A stretch of 9,047 nt of DNA from Thermohalobaculum sp039187815 (GTDB taxonomy: Bacteria > Pseudomonadota > Alphaproteobacteria > Rhodobacterales > Rhodobacteraceae): assembly GCA_039187815.1 (NCBI GenBank), contig JBCCZI010000150.1, forward strand, positions 1-9,047. Direction: 5' to 3'. Positions 1 to 6,294 of this stretch are shown piece after piece. The notes beneath the pieces were generated by a model, which was not told where the DNA came from, made no database searches, and saw only the letters and a list, made by a program, of their open reading frames with translations. The translations under genes and the position numbers were made by a program. Every line of letters starts with the position of its first letter. Within the stretch, counting starts at the first letter, position 1.

Positions 1-128
1 AGGCCCGCGCGCGAAGATCCATGGAACGTGGTTTGCCTATACCCAGCCCCAACATCTACGTCGGGAAACCGAACCACGCTTGGAGCGTCAGGGGAATCCC
101 TTCCGATTCACTCCGGCCGGGAAACGCT
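1..128. other. Intergenic DNA downstream of the tlpA-like gene
   Basis: I see no convincing gene here. An open frame on the plus strand that starts at the ATG at 21 runs far into the tlpA-like gene and is its shadow. Visible structure: a 5-bp dyad ACGCT/AGCGT at 76-80 and 84-88 with a 3-nt loop, a dyad GAATC/GATTC at 94-98 and 105-109, and the palindrome CCGGCCGG at 113-120. Read on the minus strand, these lie just after the stop of the tlpA-like gene and could fold into weak hairpins. None is followed by a T-run, so a terminator cannot be claimed. Whatever gene lies further left is outside the window. Confidence 0.5.
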
Positions 129-731
129 CTAGCCCCCCGCGCCCGGCTCGGCCAGGGCGCGGACAACGGCGATGGCCTCGGCGCTGTCCCATTCGGCATC
201 GCCGACCAGCCGGCCGACCTCGCGGCCTTCGGGGTCGAGGATCAGAGTGACCGGCAGGCCCAGCACCGCCGCCTCGCGCGAGACGGCGCGGCTGCGGTCG
301 TGATAGAGCCCGAGATGCGCCAGCCCCACCTCCTCGTAGAAGGCTTTGGGCTTGGACAGCCCGCCAAAATCTGTCGACAGCGCGATCACCACGCCGCCCT
401 CGTTTTCGATGTCGCCCATCAGGCGATCGAGCGAGGGCATCTCGGCCCGGCAGGGCGGGCACCAGGTGGCCCAGAAGTTCACAACCGCGACCTTGCCCTT
501 GAACTCGGCCAGCTGGCGCTCGGCCCCGGTCTCGTCGTAAAACACCGCCTCGGGTGCGGGTTTGGGGGTCTCATGCACCACCAGCTTGCTCATATGCCCG
601 GTCGCCAGCGCGCGAAGCGCGGCGGCATCGCCGGCCTCAGCGGGGTTGGCAGATCCCGCAATCGCCGCGTATAGCAAAGCGCTGAGGGCAAGGCCGGTCA
701 GGCGTTGCGCGCGAGAGAGGGCGGGGGCCAT
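129..731 (-). CDS. TlpA-family secreted thiol:disulfide oxidoreductase (thioredoxin fold)
   Basis: A 200-residue thioredoxin-like protein predicted to act outside the cytoplasmic membrane. The N-terminus has basic residues, a hydrophobic core (about residues 11-26) and an Ala-x-Ala site, suggesting cleavage near residue 33 (AEA|GD). The active site W-C-P-P-C lies at 90-94 (Cys91, Cys94) in the context NFWATWCPPCRAEMP. The cis-proline of the fold fits Pro160 (GLPVTLIL). Members of this family, including TlpA, ResA and CcmG, reduce disulfides during cytochrome c or cytochrome oxidase assembly, but the partner cannot be told from sequence. The start was chosen at the ATG at 731 because GAGGAG lies 6 nt upstream and the signal peptide follows directly. 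A longer frame from 800 adds unlikely residues. It is divergent from argH across only 29 bp. I treat it as TlpA-like rather than assign tlpA firmly. Confidence 0.9.
   Translation of the reverse strand: MAPALSRAQRLTGLALSALLYAAIAGSANPAEAGDAAALRALATGHMSKLVVHETPKPAPEAVFYDETGAERQLAEFKGKVAVVNFWATWCPPCRAEMPSLDRLMGDIENEGGVVIALSTDFGGLSKPKAFYEEVGLAHLGLYHDRSRAVSREAAVLGLPVTLILDPEGREVGRLVGDAEWDSAEAIAVVRALAEPGAGG
646..675 (+). promoter_or_regulatory. Candidate sigma70-type promoter for argH, inside the tlpA-like gene
   Basis: TTGGCA at 646-651 (5 of 6 to the -35 consensus), an 18-bp spacer and TATAGC at 670-675 (4 of 6 to the -10 consensus). A transcript would start near 682 and carry a leader of roughly 80 nt before the GTG at 761. 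The element lies in the signal-peptide coding part of the divergent gene. It was found by eye, so chance occurrence is quite possible. Confidence 0.3.
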
Positions 732-760
732 GGTGGTCTCCTCATGTCCGAGGGGTTGCG

Positions 761-2191
761 GTGAGCGAAAATAGGCGCGGGACGGCCCAAGGCCAAGCAT
801 CGGAGCCCGCCGGCTCGAACACGATGTGGGGAGGACGCTTTGCGGCGGGGCCCGATGCGATCATGGAGGCGATCAATGCCTCGATCGGGTTCGACCAGCG
901 TTTCGCCGCCGAGGACATCGCCGGCAGCCGGGCGCATCTGGCCATGCTGGCGGCCCAGGGGATCGTCTCGGCCGAGACGGCGGCGCTGATCTCGGGCGGG
1001 CTCGATCAGGTTGAGGCCGAGCTTGCCGACGGCCGCTTTGTCTTCCGCGCGGACCTCGAAGACATCCATATGAACATCGAGGGCCGGCTGGCCGAGCTGA
1101 TCGGGCCCGAGGCCGGGCGTCTTCACACCGCGCGCTCGCGAAACGACCAGGTGGCGACCGATTTCCGGCTCTGGGTGCGCCGCACGCTGGATGAGACCGA
1201 TGCGGCGCTCGGCGCCCTGATCGCAGCGTTGGTCGACCAGGCCGAGGCGGGCGCCGATCTGGTCATGCCGGGCTTCACCCATTTGCAGAGCGCGCAGCCC
1301 GTCACCTGGGGCCACCACATGCTGGCCTATGCCGAGATGTTCGGCCGCGACCGGGGCCGGGTCCGCGATGCCCGCGCGCGCATGAACGAGTGCCCGCTGG
1401 GGGCTGCGGCGTTGGCCGGCACCGGTTTTGCGATCGACCGCGCGGTGACGGCCGAGGCGCTGGGCTTCGAGCGGCCCATGGCGAATTCGCTCGACGCGGT
1501 GGCGGACCGGGATTTTGCGCTGGAGTACCTTTCGACCGCCACCATCACGGCGGTGCATCTGTCGCGCCTGGCCGAGGAGATCGTGATCTGGTGCTCGGCC
1601 CAGTTCGGTTTTGTGCGGCTGTCGGACCGCTTCACCACCGGCTCCTCGATCATGCCGCAAAAGCGCAATCCCGATGCCGCCGAGCTGGTGCGCGCCAAGA
1701 TCGGGCGGATCGCCGGCTCGCTCAGCACCCTGGTCACGGTGATGAAGGGGCTGCCGATGACCTATTCGAAGGACATGCAAGAGGATAAGGAGCCGGTCTT
1801 CGATGCCGCCGATGCCCTGGCGCTCAGCCTCGCCGCCATGACCGGTATGGTGCGCGATATGGAGCCGCAGGCCGATCGGCTGCGTGCGGCGGCCGGGGCC
1901 GGGTTCTCGACGGCGACCGATTTGGCGGACTGGCTGGTGCGCACGCTGGGCCTGCCGTTTCGCGAGGCGCATCACGTAACCGGGCGCTGTGTCGCGCGGG
2001 CCGAGGCGGAGGGCATCGGCCTCGCCGATCTGCCGCTGGCCAGCCTGCGCGAGATCGAGCCGCGGATCGACGACAGCGTCTATGCGGTGCTGACGGTCGA
2101 GGCCTCGGTCGCCAGCCGCGCCAGCTATGGCGGCACAGCACCCGCCCAGGTGCGCGCCCAGATCGCCCGCTGGCGGGAGCGTCTGGCATGA
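761..2191 (+). CDS. argH: Argininosuccinate lyase
   Basis: This enzyme splits argininosuccinate into arginine and fumarate, the last step of arginine synthesis, in the cytoplasm as a homotetramer. The 476 residues match the usual 460-480. Family landmarks are intact: MWGGRF at 22-27, HTARSRNDQ at 122-130, the THLQSAQP block with the conserved His at 174, and the fumarase/aspartase-superfamily signature GSSIMPQKRN at 294-303, whose Ser296 lies in the flexible catalytic loop. The start is the GTG at 761, with AGGGG (751-755) 5 nt upstream. The only other in-frame start is the ATG at 824, the Met of MWGGRF, which has no well-placed ribosome site and would leave almost nothing before this conserved block. 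The stop overlaps the next start as ATGA. It is the first gene of a likely argH-lptM-lysA-DUF4175 unit. Confidence 0.97.
   Translation: MSENRRGTAQGQASEPAGSNTMWGGRFAAGPDAIMEAINASIGFDQRFAAEDIAGSRAHLAMLAAQGIVSAETAALISGGLDQVEAELADGRFVFRADLEDIHMNIEGRLAELIGPEAGRLHTARSRNDQVATDFRLWVRRTLDETDAALGALIAALVDQAEAGADLVMPGFTHLQSAQPVTWGHHMLAYAEMFGRDRGRVRDARARMNECPLGAAALAGTGFAIDRAVTAEALGFERPMANSLDAVADRDFALEYLSTATITAVHLSRLAEEIVIWCSAQFGFVRLSDRFTTGSSIMPQKRNPDAAELVRAKIGRIAGSLSTLVTVMKGLPMTYSKDMQEDKEPVFDAADALALSLAAMTGMVRDMEPQADRLRAAAGAGFSTATDLADWLVRTLGLPFREAHHVTGRCVARAEAEGIGLADLPLASLREIEPRIDDSVYAVLTVEASVASRASYGGTAPAQVRAQIARWRERLA
768..796 (-). promoter_or_regulatory. Candidate promoter for the tlpA-like gene, overlapping the argH 5' end
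   Basis: On the minus strand TTGGCC (791-796) is followed after 17 bp by TATTTT (768-773), each matching 4 of 6 consensus bases. Transcription would begin around 761 and give a leader of about 30 nt ending at the GAGGAG ribosome site of the tlpA-like gene. The AT-rich -10 stands out in very GC-rich DNA. If argH starts at 761, this promoter sits in argH codons 3-12. Confidence 0.35.
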
Positions 2192-2334
2192 GGGGCGCGA
2201 TGATCGGCATCGCCTTGGCGCTGGCCGCGGCGCTCACGCTGTCGGCCTGCGGCAAGCGCGGCAGTCCCCGCCCGCCGGCACCGGACGCGCCTGTGGCCGC
2301 CGAGCCCGCCGAAGAGAAGCCCACCGAGGAGTGA
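2188..2334 (+). CDS. lptM: Small lipoprotein, LptM (YifL)-like
   Basis: This 48-residue protein begins MRGAMIGIALALAA. It has a hydrophobic signal segment (residues 5-20) and a lipobox L-S-A-C with the acylated Cys at 21. The mature part begins CGKRGSPRPP and ends in a Pro/Ala/Glu-rich tail. A Cys-Gly-(x)-Lys-x-Gly-x-x-x-x-Pro start after the lipobox is the hallmark of the YifL/LptM family. In E. coli LptM helps mature the LptD-LptE LPS-export translocon and is encoded next to dapF. In many proteobacteria a gene of this type directly precedes lysA, as here. The start overlaps the argH stop (ATGA) and the stop is 3 bp before lysA, so translation is probably coupled. The family match rests on a very short motif plus gene position, so the lipoprotein call is firmer than the LptM role. 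Confidence 0.8.
   Translation: MRGAMIGIALALAAALTLSACGKRGSPRPPAPDAPVAAEPAEEKPTEE
2326..2331 (+). promoter_or_regulatory. Ribosome binding site of lysA within the lptM end
   Basis: GAGGAG encodes the last two Glu codons of the small lipoprotein and sits 6 nt before the lysA ATG at 2338. It fixes the lysA start and shows how the two reading frames are interlocked. Confidence 0.75.
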
Positions 2335-2337
2335 TCC

Positions 2338-3612
2338 ATGGACCACTTTGCCTATCGCGGCGGGCAGATGCACGCCGAGGAGGTCCCGCTTGCCCGCATC
2401 GCCGAGGCGGTCGGGACCCCCGTCTATGTCTACTCGACCGCGACGCTCGAGCGGCACTACCGGGTGTTCCAAGAAGCGCTGTCGGGCATGGATCACCTGA
2501 TCTGCTATGCGCTGAAGGCCAATTCGAACCAGGCCGTGATCCGGACGCTGGGGCGGCTCGGGGCCGGGGCCGACGTCGTCTCGGGGGGCGAGCTCGCCCG
2601 GGCGCTGGCCGCCGGCATCCCGCCCGAGCGGATCGTGTTCTCGGGTGTCGGCAAGACCGATGAGGAGATCGAGGCGGGGCTTGCAGCCGGTATCCGCCAT
2701 TTCAACGTCGAGAGCCGGCCCGAGCTGCTCGCCATCGACCGGATCGCCCAGTCGCGCGGCCAGGTGGCGCAGATCACCTTCCGCGTGAACCCGGATGTGG
2801 ATCCCGAGACCCATGCCAAGATCTCGACCGGCAAGGCCGAGACCAAGTTCGGCGTGCCCATCGGCGATGCGCCGGCGCTCTATGCCGAGGCGGCCGGGAT
2901 GGCCGGGCTTGAGGTCGTGGGCGTCGATGTGCATATCGGCTCGCAGCTGACGGGGCTGGCGCCCTTCGAGGCGGCGTTCGACCGGGTGGCCGAGCTCACG
3001 CGTGCGCTGCGCGCGCAGGGCCATGCGATCCGGCGCATCGATCTCGGCGGCGGGCTCGGCATCCCCTATCGCCAGACCAACGAGGCGCCGCCGCTGCCCT
3101 TCGACTATGGCGCGGTCATCCGCCGCACCGTGGGCGATCTCGGCTGTGAGATCGAGATCGAGCCCGGCCGCCTGATCGTCGGCAATGCGGGCGTGCTGCT
3201 GAGCCGTGTTATCTATCGCAAGACCGGGGCCGACCGCAGCTTCCTGGTGCTGGATGCCGCGATGAACGACCTCATCCGCCCCGCCATGTACGATGCCTGG
3301 CACGACATCGTCGCTGTCGAGGAACCCGCCCAGGACGCGCCAATCGCGCCCGTCGACGTGGTCGGGCCGGTGTGCGAAACGGGCGATCTCTTTGCCACCG
3401 CGCGGCCTTTGCCCTTGCTTGAGCGCGGCGATCTGGCGGTGTTCCGCTCGGCCGGCGCCTACAGCGCGGTCATGGCCTCGGAATACAACACCCGCCCCCT
3501 GGTGCCCGAGGTCCTGGTGAACGGAGATGAGTTTGCCGTGATCAGGCCGCGGCCCACATTGGAGGAGATGATCGGGCGTGATACGCTGCCCGAATGGCTA
3601 AGCGACGGCTAA
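2338..3612 (+). CDS. lysA: Diaminopimelate decarboxylase
   Basis: A PLP-dependent fold-type III enzyme that decarboxylates meso-diaminopimelate to L-lysine, the final step of lysine synthesis. Its 424 residues are typical. Landmarks: the PLP Schiff-base Lys60 in YALKAN, His199 in VHIGSQ, the glycine loop GGGLG at 237-241 for PLP phosphate binding, the EPGR block, Cys346-Glu347 in CETGD, which is supplied across the dimer interface, and Tyr375 in GAYS. The order is an N-terminal TIM barrel followed by a C-terminal beta domain. All key residues are present, so it should be active. It follows the lipoprotein gene by 3 bp and is 33 bp upstream of the DUF4175 gene, so co-transcription is likely. 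Related arginine or ornithine decarboxylases are unlikely given the full CETGD motif and context. Confidence 0.97.
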   Translation: MDHFAYRGGQMHAEEVPLARIAEAVGTPVYVYSTATLERHYRVFQEALSGMDHLICYALKANSNQAVIRTLGRLGAGADVVSGGELARALAAGIPPERIVFSGVGKTDEEIEAGLAAGIRHFNVESRPELLAIDRIAQSRGQVAQITFRVNPDVDPETHAKISTGKAETKFGVPIGDAPALYAEAAGMAGLEVVGVDVHIGSQLTGLAPFEAAFDRVAELTRALRAQGHAIRRIDLGGGLGIPYRQTNEAPPLPFDYGAVIRRTVGDLGCEIEIEPGRLIVGNAGVLLSRVIYRKTGADRSFLVLDAAMNDLIRPAMYDAWHDIVAVEEPAQDAPIAPVDVVGPVCETGDLFATARPLPLLERGDLAVFRSAGAYSAVMASEYNTRPLVPEVLVNGDEFAVIRPRPTLEEMIGRDTLPEWLSDG

Positions 3613-3645
3613 CGCCGCGGGCCGGTGGCAAAGGCGGGGCGAGAC

Positions 3646-6240
3646 ATGGCTGATTTCCTGAGCAGACCGCGCGGCTTGTCGGCGAAGCTGCGCCGTGTCG
3701 TAGGGTGGACGCGCGCCGGGCTTTGGGTCGAGGCGCTGATGGCGGGGCTCTGGCCGCTTTTCACGGTCACCTGCCTGGTCTTGTCTTTTGCTCTCTTTGG
3801 TGGCTTCGAGGCCATGGGGCCGATTGCGCACCGCTTTGCGCTGGCCGTGGCGATGCTGCTGATGATTGGGGCTTTCGTCTGGGGTGTTTGGGGCCTCCGG
3901 GCGCCCAGCCGCTCGGACGCGGTCGACCGGTTGGACGGTGCCGACCGCATGCGCCCCCTGGCGACGTTGTCCGACCGCTTGCCCGAGGGGGAGCAGGGCA
4001 GCACCGCGCGCGCTCTGTGGAACGAGCATCAGCGCCGGGCTGAGCAAGCAGCCGAACGGTTCCGCGCCGCGCGGCCGGATCTGCGCCTTTCGGGCCGCGA
4101 CCAGTGGGCGCTGCGCCTGTTCGCGGTCGCGCTGCTGGGCGGTGCGACTGTCGGATCCGGGCGAGAGGCGGTCGACCGGCTGACCGCGGCAGCCTTGCCC
4201 GGCACCGTGGTGCCGGTGGTCGATGGGATTGCTGCCGCAGTGCCGGCAGTCGAGGCCTGGGCCGTCCCGCCCGCCTACACGCAGCAGGAGACGGTGCTGC
4301 TCAGCCGGCTCGAGCCCGGCACCGGCACGGTCGAGGCGCCGCTCACCCTGCCCCAGGGGACCGAGATCACCATCCGCGCCACTGGCATGAGCCAGGCGCC
4401 GGCTTTGCTGGCCGCCGGGCTCGAGCCGGCGCCGGCCTTCGTCTCGCTGGGCGGTGGGCTCTACGAGACCACGGCCGTGCTGGCCCGCTCGGGCGCGCTG
4501 CGGGTCGGCGAGCCCGACGCCCCCCTGGCCGCCTGGCAGATCACCATGACCCCGGACGCGCCGCCCGAGATCGAGGTGACGGACCCGCCGCGTGCCGCCA
4601 TGAGCCGCGCGCTTGAGGTGGCCTTTGCCGCCCGGGACGATCACGGCGTGGTGGCGGCCTGGGTCGAGATCGAGCTCGCCACCGAGGTCGAGGAACGGAT
4701 GGAGGTCGAGCCCATCGAGTTCGCCCTGCCTCTGCCGATCTCGGGCGATCCGCGCGAGGTCGCCGATGTGGCTGTGCGCGACCTGACCGATCACCCTTGG
4801 GCCGGGGCCGAGGTGTTGGTGCGCCTGATCGCCGAGGATGCGGCCGGCCAGCGTGGCGAGACGGACCCCATCGCCATGCGCTTGCCCGAGCGTCGCTTCA
4901 CCGACCCGCTGGCCCGCGCCTTGGCCGAGCAGCGCCGGGAACTGGTGATCGATTATGGCCAGGCCGAACGGGTTCTGGACACGGTACAGGCGGTCTCACG
5001 CCGCCCGGACGAGGTTTTTGACGACCACGTCGCCGCCTATCTCGCGACGCGGCTGGCGATGCGCCGGCTCGGCCCTGCGCTGGTCGAGGACAGCTTGGGG
5101 GATACGGCGCCCGATGTGGCCGAACTTCTGTGGCAGGCAGCCCTTGGGCTCGAGAGTGGTGACATGGCCTCGGCGCTCGAGCGGCTGCGCGAGGCCGAAG
5201 AGCGCCTACGCACCGCACTCGAGAGCGGCACCGACGAAGAGATCGCCGCGGCCATCGACGAGCTGCGCGAGGCGATCAATGAATATCTCCAGGAGATGGT
5301 CCGCCAAGCGCTGCAAAACCCCGATGCCATGGACCAGATCCCCGAGATGAGCCCGAGCTCGCGCGAGCTGTCGCAGCAGGATCTCGAGGACATGTTGGAC
5401 CAGCTGCAGCGCCAGGCCGAATCGGGCCTGCGCGACCAGGCGCGCGAGATGCTCTCGCAACTGTCGCAGATGCTGCAGAACCTCCAGGCCGCGCAGGGCC
5501 AACAGGGCCAAAGCGCGGGTGAGCAGGCGCTGCAGCAGCTGCAGGACATGATCCAGCGCCAGCAGCAGCTCTCGGACGAGACCTTTGACGAGCTGCGCCA
5601 ACAGCGTCGGCAGGGCCAGCAAGGGCAACAGGGTCAGCGCGGGCAGCAAGGGCAGGGCCAGCAGGGCCAAGGCCAGCAACCGGGTCAGGGCCAACAACAG
5701 GGCCAGGCCGGCGAGGGCGGCGCGCGTGGCGGAACTCATTCCGAGAATGGCCGGCTGGCGGCGGAGCAAGAGGCCTTGCGCCGCGCCATCGACGAGCTGC
5801 GCGATCAGCTTGGCGGCGGCGAGGGCATGGACGGCGCCAGCCGCGCGCTCGAACAGGCCGAGCGCTCCATGGGCGAAGCCCGCGACGATCTCCAAGGCAA
5901 TGCCACGGGCGATGCGCTCCAGGACCAGATGGACGCGCTTGACAGTCTGCAGCAGGGCGCCGAGGCTTTGGCGGAGGCTGTTCAGAACGGTCAGGGCCAG
6001 ACTGCGGCCAATGGTCGGCGCGACGGAACGGGCCGTGCGCAGGACCAACAGGGTATGGATCCCTTCGACCGGCCTGCCGGGACCTATGGGGCCATCGATG
6101 GAAGCAGCACCGAAGTGCCAGGCCGTGCTTTGGTGGACCGGGCCCGCGAGTTGTTGGAGGAACTGCGCCGGCGCTCGGCCGATCAGGCGCGCCCAGAGAT
6201 CGAGCTCAGATACCTAGAGCGTCTTCTGGAGCAGTTCTGA
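3646..6240 (+). CDS. TIGR02302/DUF4175-family large membrane-anchored protein, function unknown
   Basis: An 864-residue protein. A basic N-terminus is followed by hydrophobic segments at about 29-52, 63-85 and a weaker one at 153-170. This suggests an inside start and a C-terminal part of about 690 residues in the periplasm (inference). Residues about 190-410 are beta-rich, with an Ig-like 'DDHG' turn at 331-334. From about 416 (RRFTDPLARALAEQRREL) the chain is largely helical and charged, with possible coiled coils. Then come a Gln/Gly repeat (656-687), further helices, and the closing block at 826-864 (RARELLEELRRR...ELRYLERLLEQF). The RRF-PLARAL-EQRR and C-terminal blocks are what I recognise as TIGR02302/DUF4175. 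The ATG at 3646 is preferred because AAGG and GGGGCGAG lie just upstream. A GTG at 3625 would add 7 residues with poor ribosome-site support. It is last in the argH-lysA unit. No biochemical role is known to me. Confidence 0.85.
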   Translation: MADFLSRPRGLSAKLRRVVGWTRAGLWVEALMAGLWPLFTVTCLVLSFALFGGFEAMGPIAHRFALAVAMLLMIGAFVWGVWGLRAPSRSDAVDRLDGADRMRPLATLSDRLPEGEQGSTARALWNEHQRRAEQAAERFRAARPDLRLSGRDQWALRLFAVALLGGATVGSGREAVDRLTAAALPGTVVPVVDGIAAAVPAVEAWAVPPAYTQQETVLLSRLEPGTGTVEAPLTLPQGTEITIRATGMSQAPALLAAGLEPAPAFVSLGGGLYETTAVLARSGALRVGEPDAPLAAWQITMTPDAPPEIEVTDPPRAAMSRALEVAFAARDDHGVVAAWVEIELATEVEERMEVEPIEFALPLPISGDPREVADVAVRDLTDHPWAGAEVLVRLIAEDAAGQRGETDPIAMRLPERRFTDPLARALAEQRRELVIDYGQAERVLDTVQAVSRRPDEVFDDHVAAYLATRLAMRRLGPALVEDSLGDTAPDVAELLWQAALGLESGDMASALERLREAEERLRTALESGTDEEIAAAIDELREAINEYLQEMVRQALQNPDAMDQIPEMSPSSRELSQQDLEDMLDQLQRQAESGLRDQAREMLSQLSQMLQNLQAAQGQQGQSAGEQALQQLQDMIQRQQQLSDETFDELRQQRRQGQQGQQGQRGQQGQGQQGQGQQPGQGQQQGQAGEGGARGGTHSENGRLAAEQEALRRAIDELRDQLGGGEGMDGASRALEQAERSMGEARDDLQGNATGDALQDQMDALDSLQQGAEALAEAVQNGQGQTAANGRRDGTGRAQDQQGMDPFDRPAGTYGAIDGSSTEVPGRALVDRARELLEELRRRSADQARPEIELRYLERLLEQF
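5611..5706 (+). repeat. Imperfect CAG-GGC-CAA tandem repeat encoding a Gln/Gly tract
   Basis: A run of CAG/CAA and GGC/GGG codons encodes 32 residues of almost pure Gln and Gly (residues 656-687 of the DUF4175 protein), broken only by one Arg and one Pro. Units resemble Q-G-Q and Q-G-Q-Q-G-Q. Synonymous alternation (CAG/CAA, GGC/GGG/GGT) shows that the units are diverged at DNA level while the protein pattern is kept. Such tracts can change length by slippage or recombination. The tract is probably a disordered linker between helical parts. Confidence 0.85.
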
Positions 6241-6253
6241 GTGCAGACGCTGC

Positions 6254-6280
6254 AAAGGCGCCCTCGGCGGGGCGCCCTTG
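6254..6280. terminator. Possible bidirectional terminator between convergent genes
   Basis: The inverted repeat GGCGCCC (6257-6263) / GGGCGCC (6270-6276) with a 6-nt loop makes a 7-bp all-GC stem in the 54-bp gap between the DUF4175 stop and the stop of the zinc-ribbon gene. On the plus strand it is followed by CTTGAT and on the minus strand by TTTGC, so neither side has a strong T-run. Its position between two converging genes makes a terminator likely, but the weak T-tracts keep this tentative. Confidence 0.5.
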
Positions 6281-6294
6281 ATCGGCCGGCTGAA

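Noticed and set aside
76..88. ACGCT-TGG-AGCGT hairpin as a terminator of the tlpA-like gene
   Set aside because: The stem is only 5 bp with a 3-nt loop and no T-run on the minus strand; too weak to call.
21..674. Plus-strand 217-residue frame starting in the left intergenic DNA
   Set aside because: It runs antisense through the tlpA-like gene, which has a signal peptide, WCPPC motif and ribosome site. The plus-strand product has no recognisable features.
698..1975. Minus-strand 425-residue frame
   Set aside because: Shadow of argH and the tlpA-like 5' end. It is rich in Arg, His, Gln and Gly as expected of antisense in GC-rich DNA, with no recognisable motif.
2125..3303. Minus-strand 392-residue frame
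   Set aside because: Shadow of lysA, whose sense frame carries every catalytic residue of the family.
3613..3645. Separate promoter or terminator between lysA and the DUF4175 gene
   Set aside because: The 33 bp hold a ribosome site but no convincing -35/-10 pair or hairpin with a T-run, so read-through from lysA is the simpler reading.
3598..4794. Minus-strand 398-residue frame
   Set aside because: Shadow of the 5' half of the DUF4175 gene; low-complexity Arg/Gly/His composition and no domain.
5206..6048. Minus-strand 280-residue frame, Leu-rich and apparently hydrophobic
   Set aside because: It is antisense to the Gln-rich part of the DUF4175 gene; CAG codons read backwards become CTG (Leu). 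The sense frame has family motifs and a ribosome site, the antisense frame has neither.
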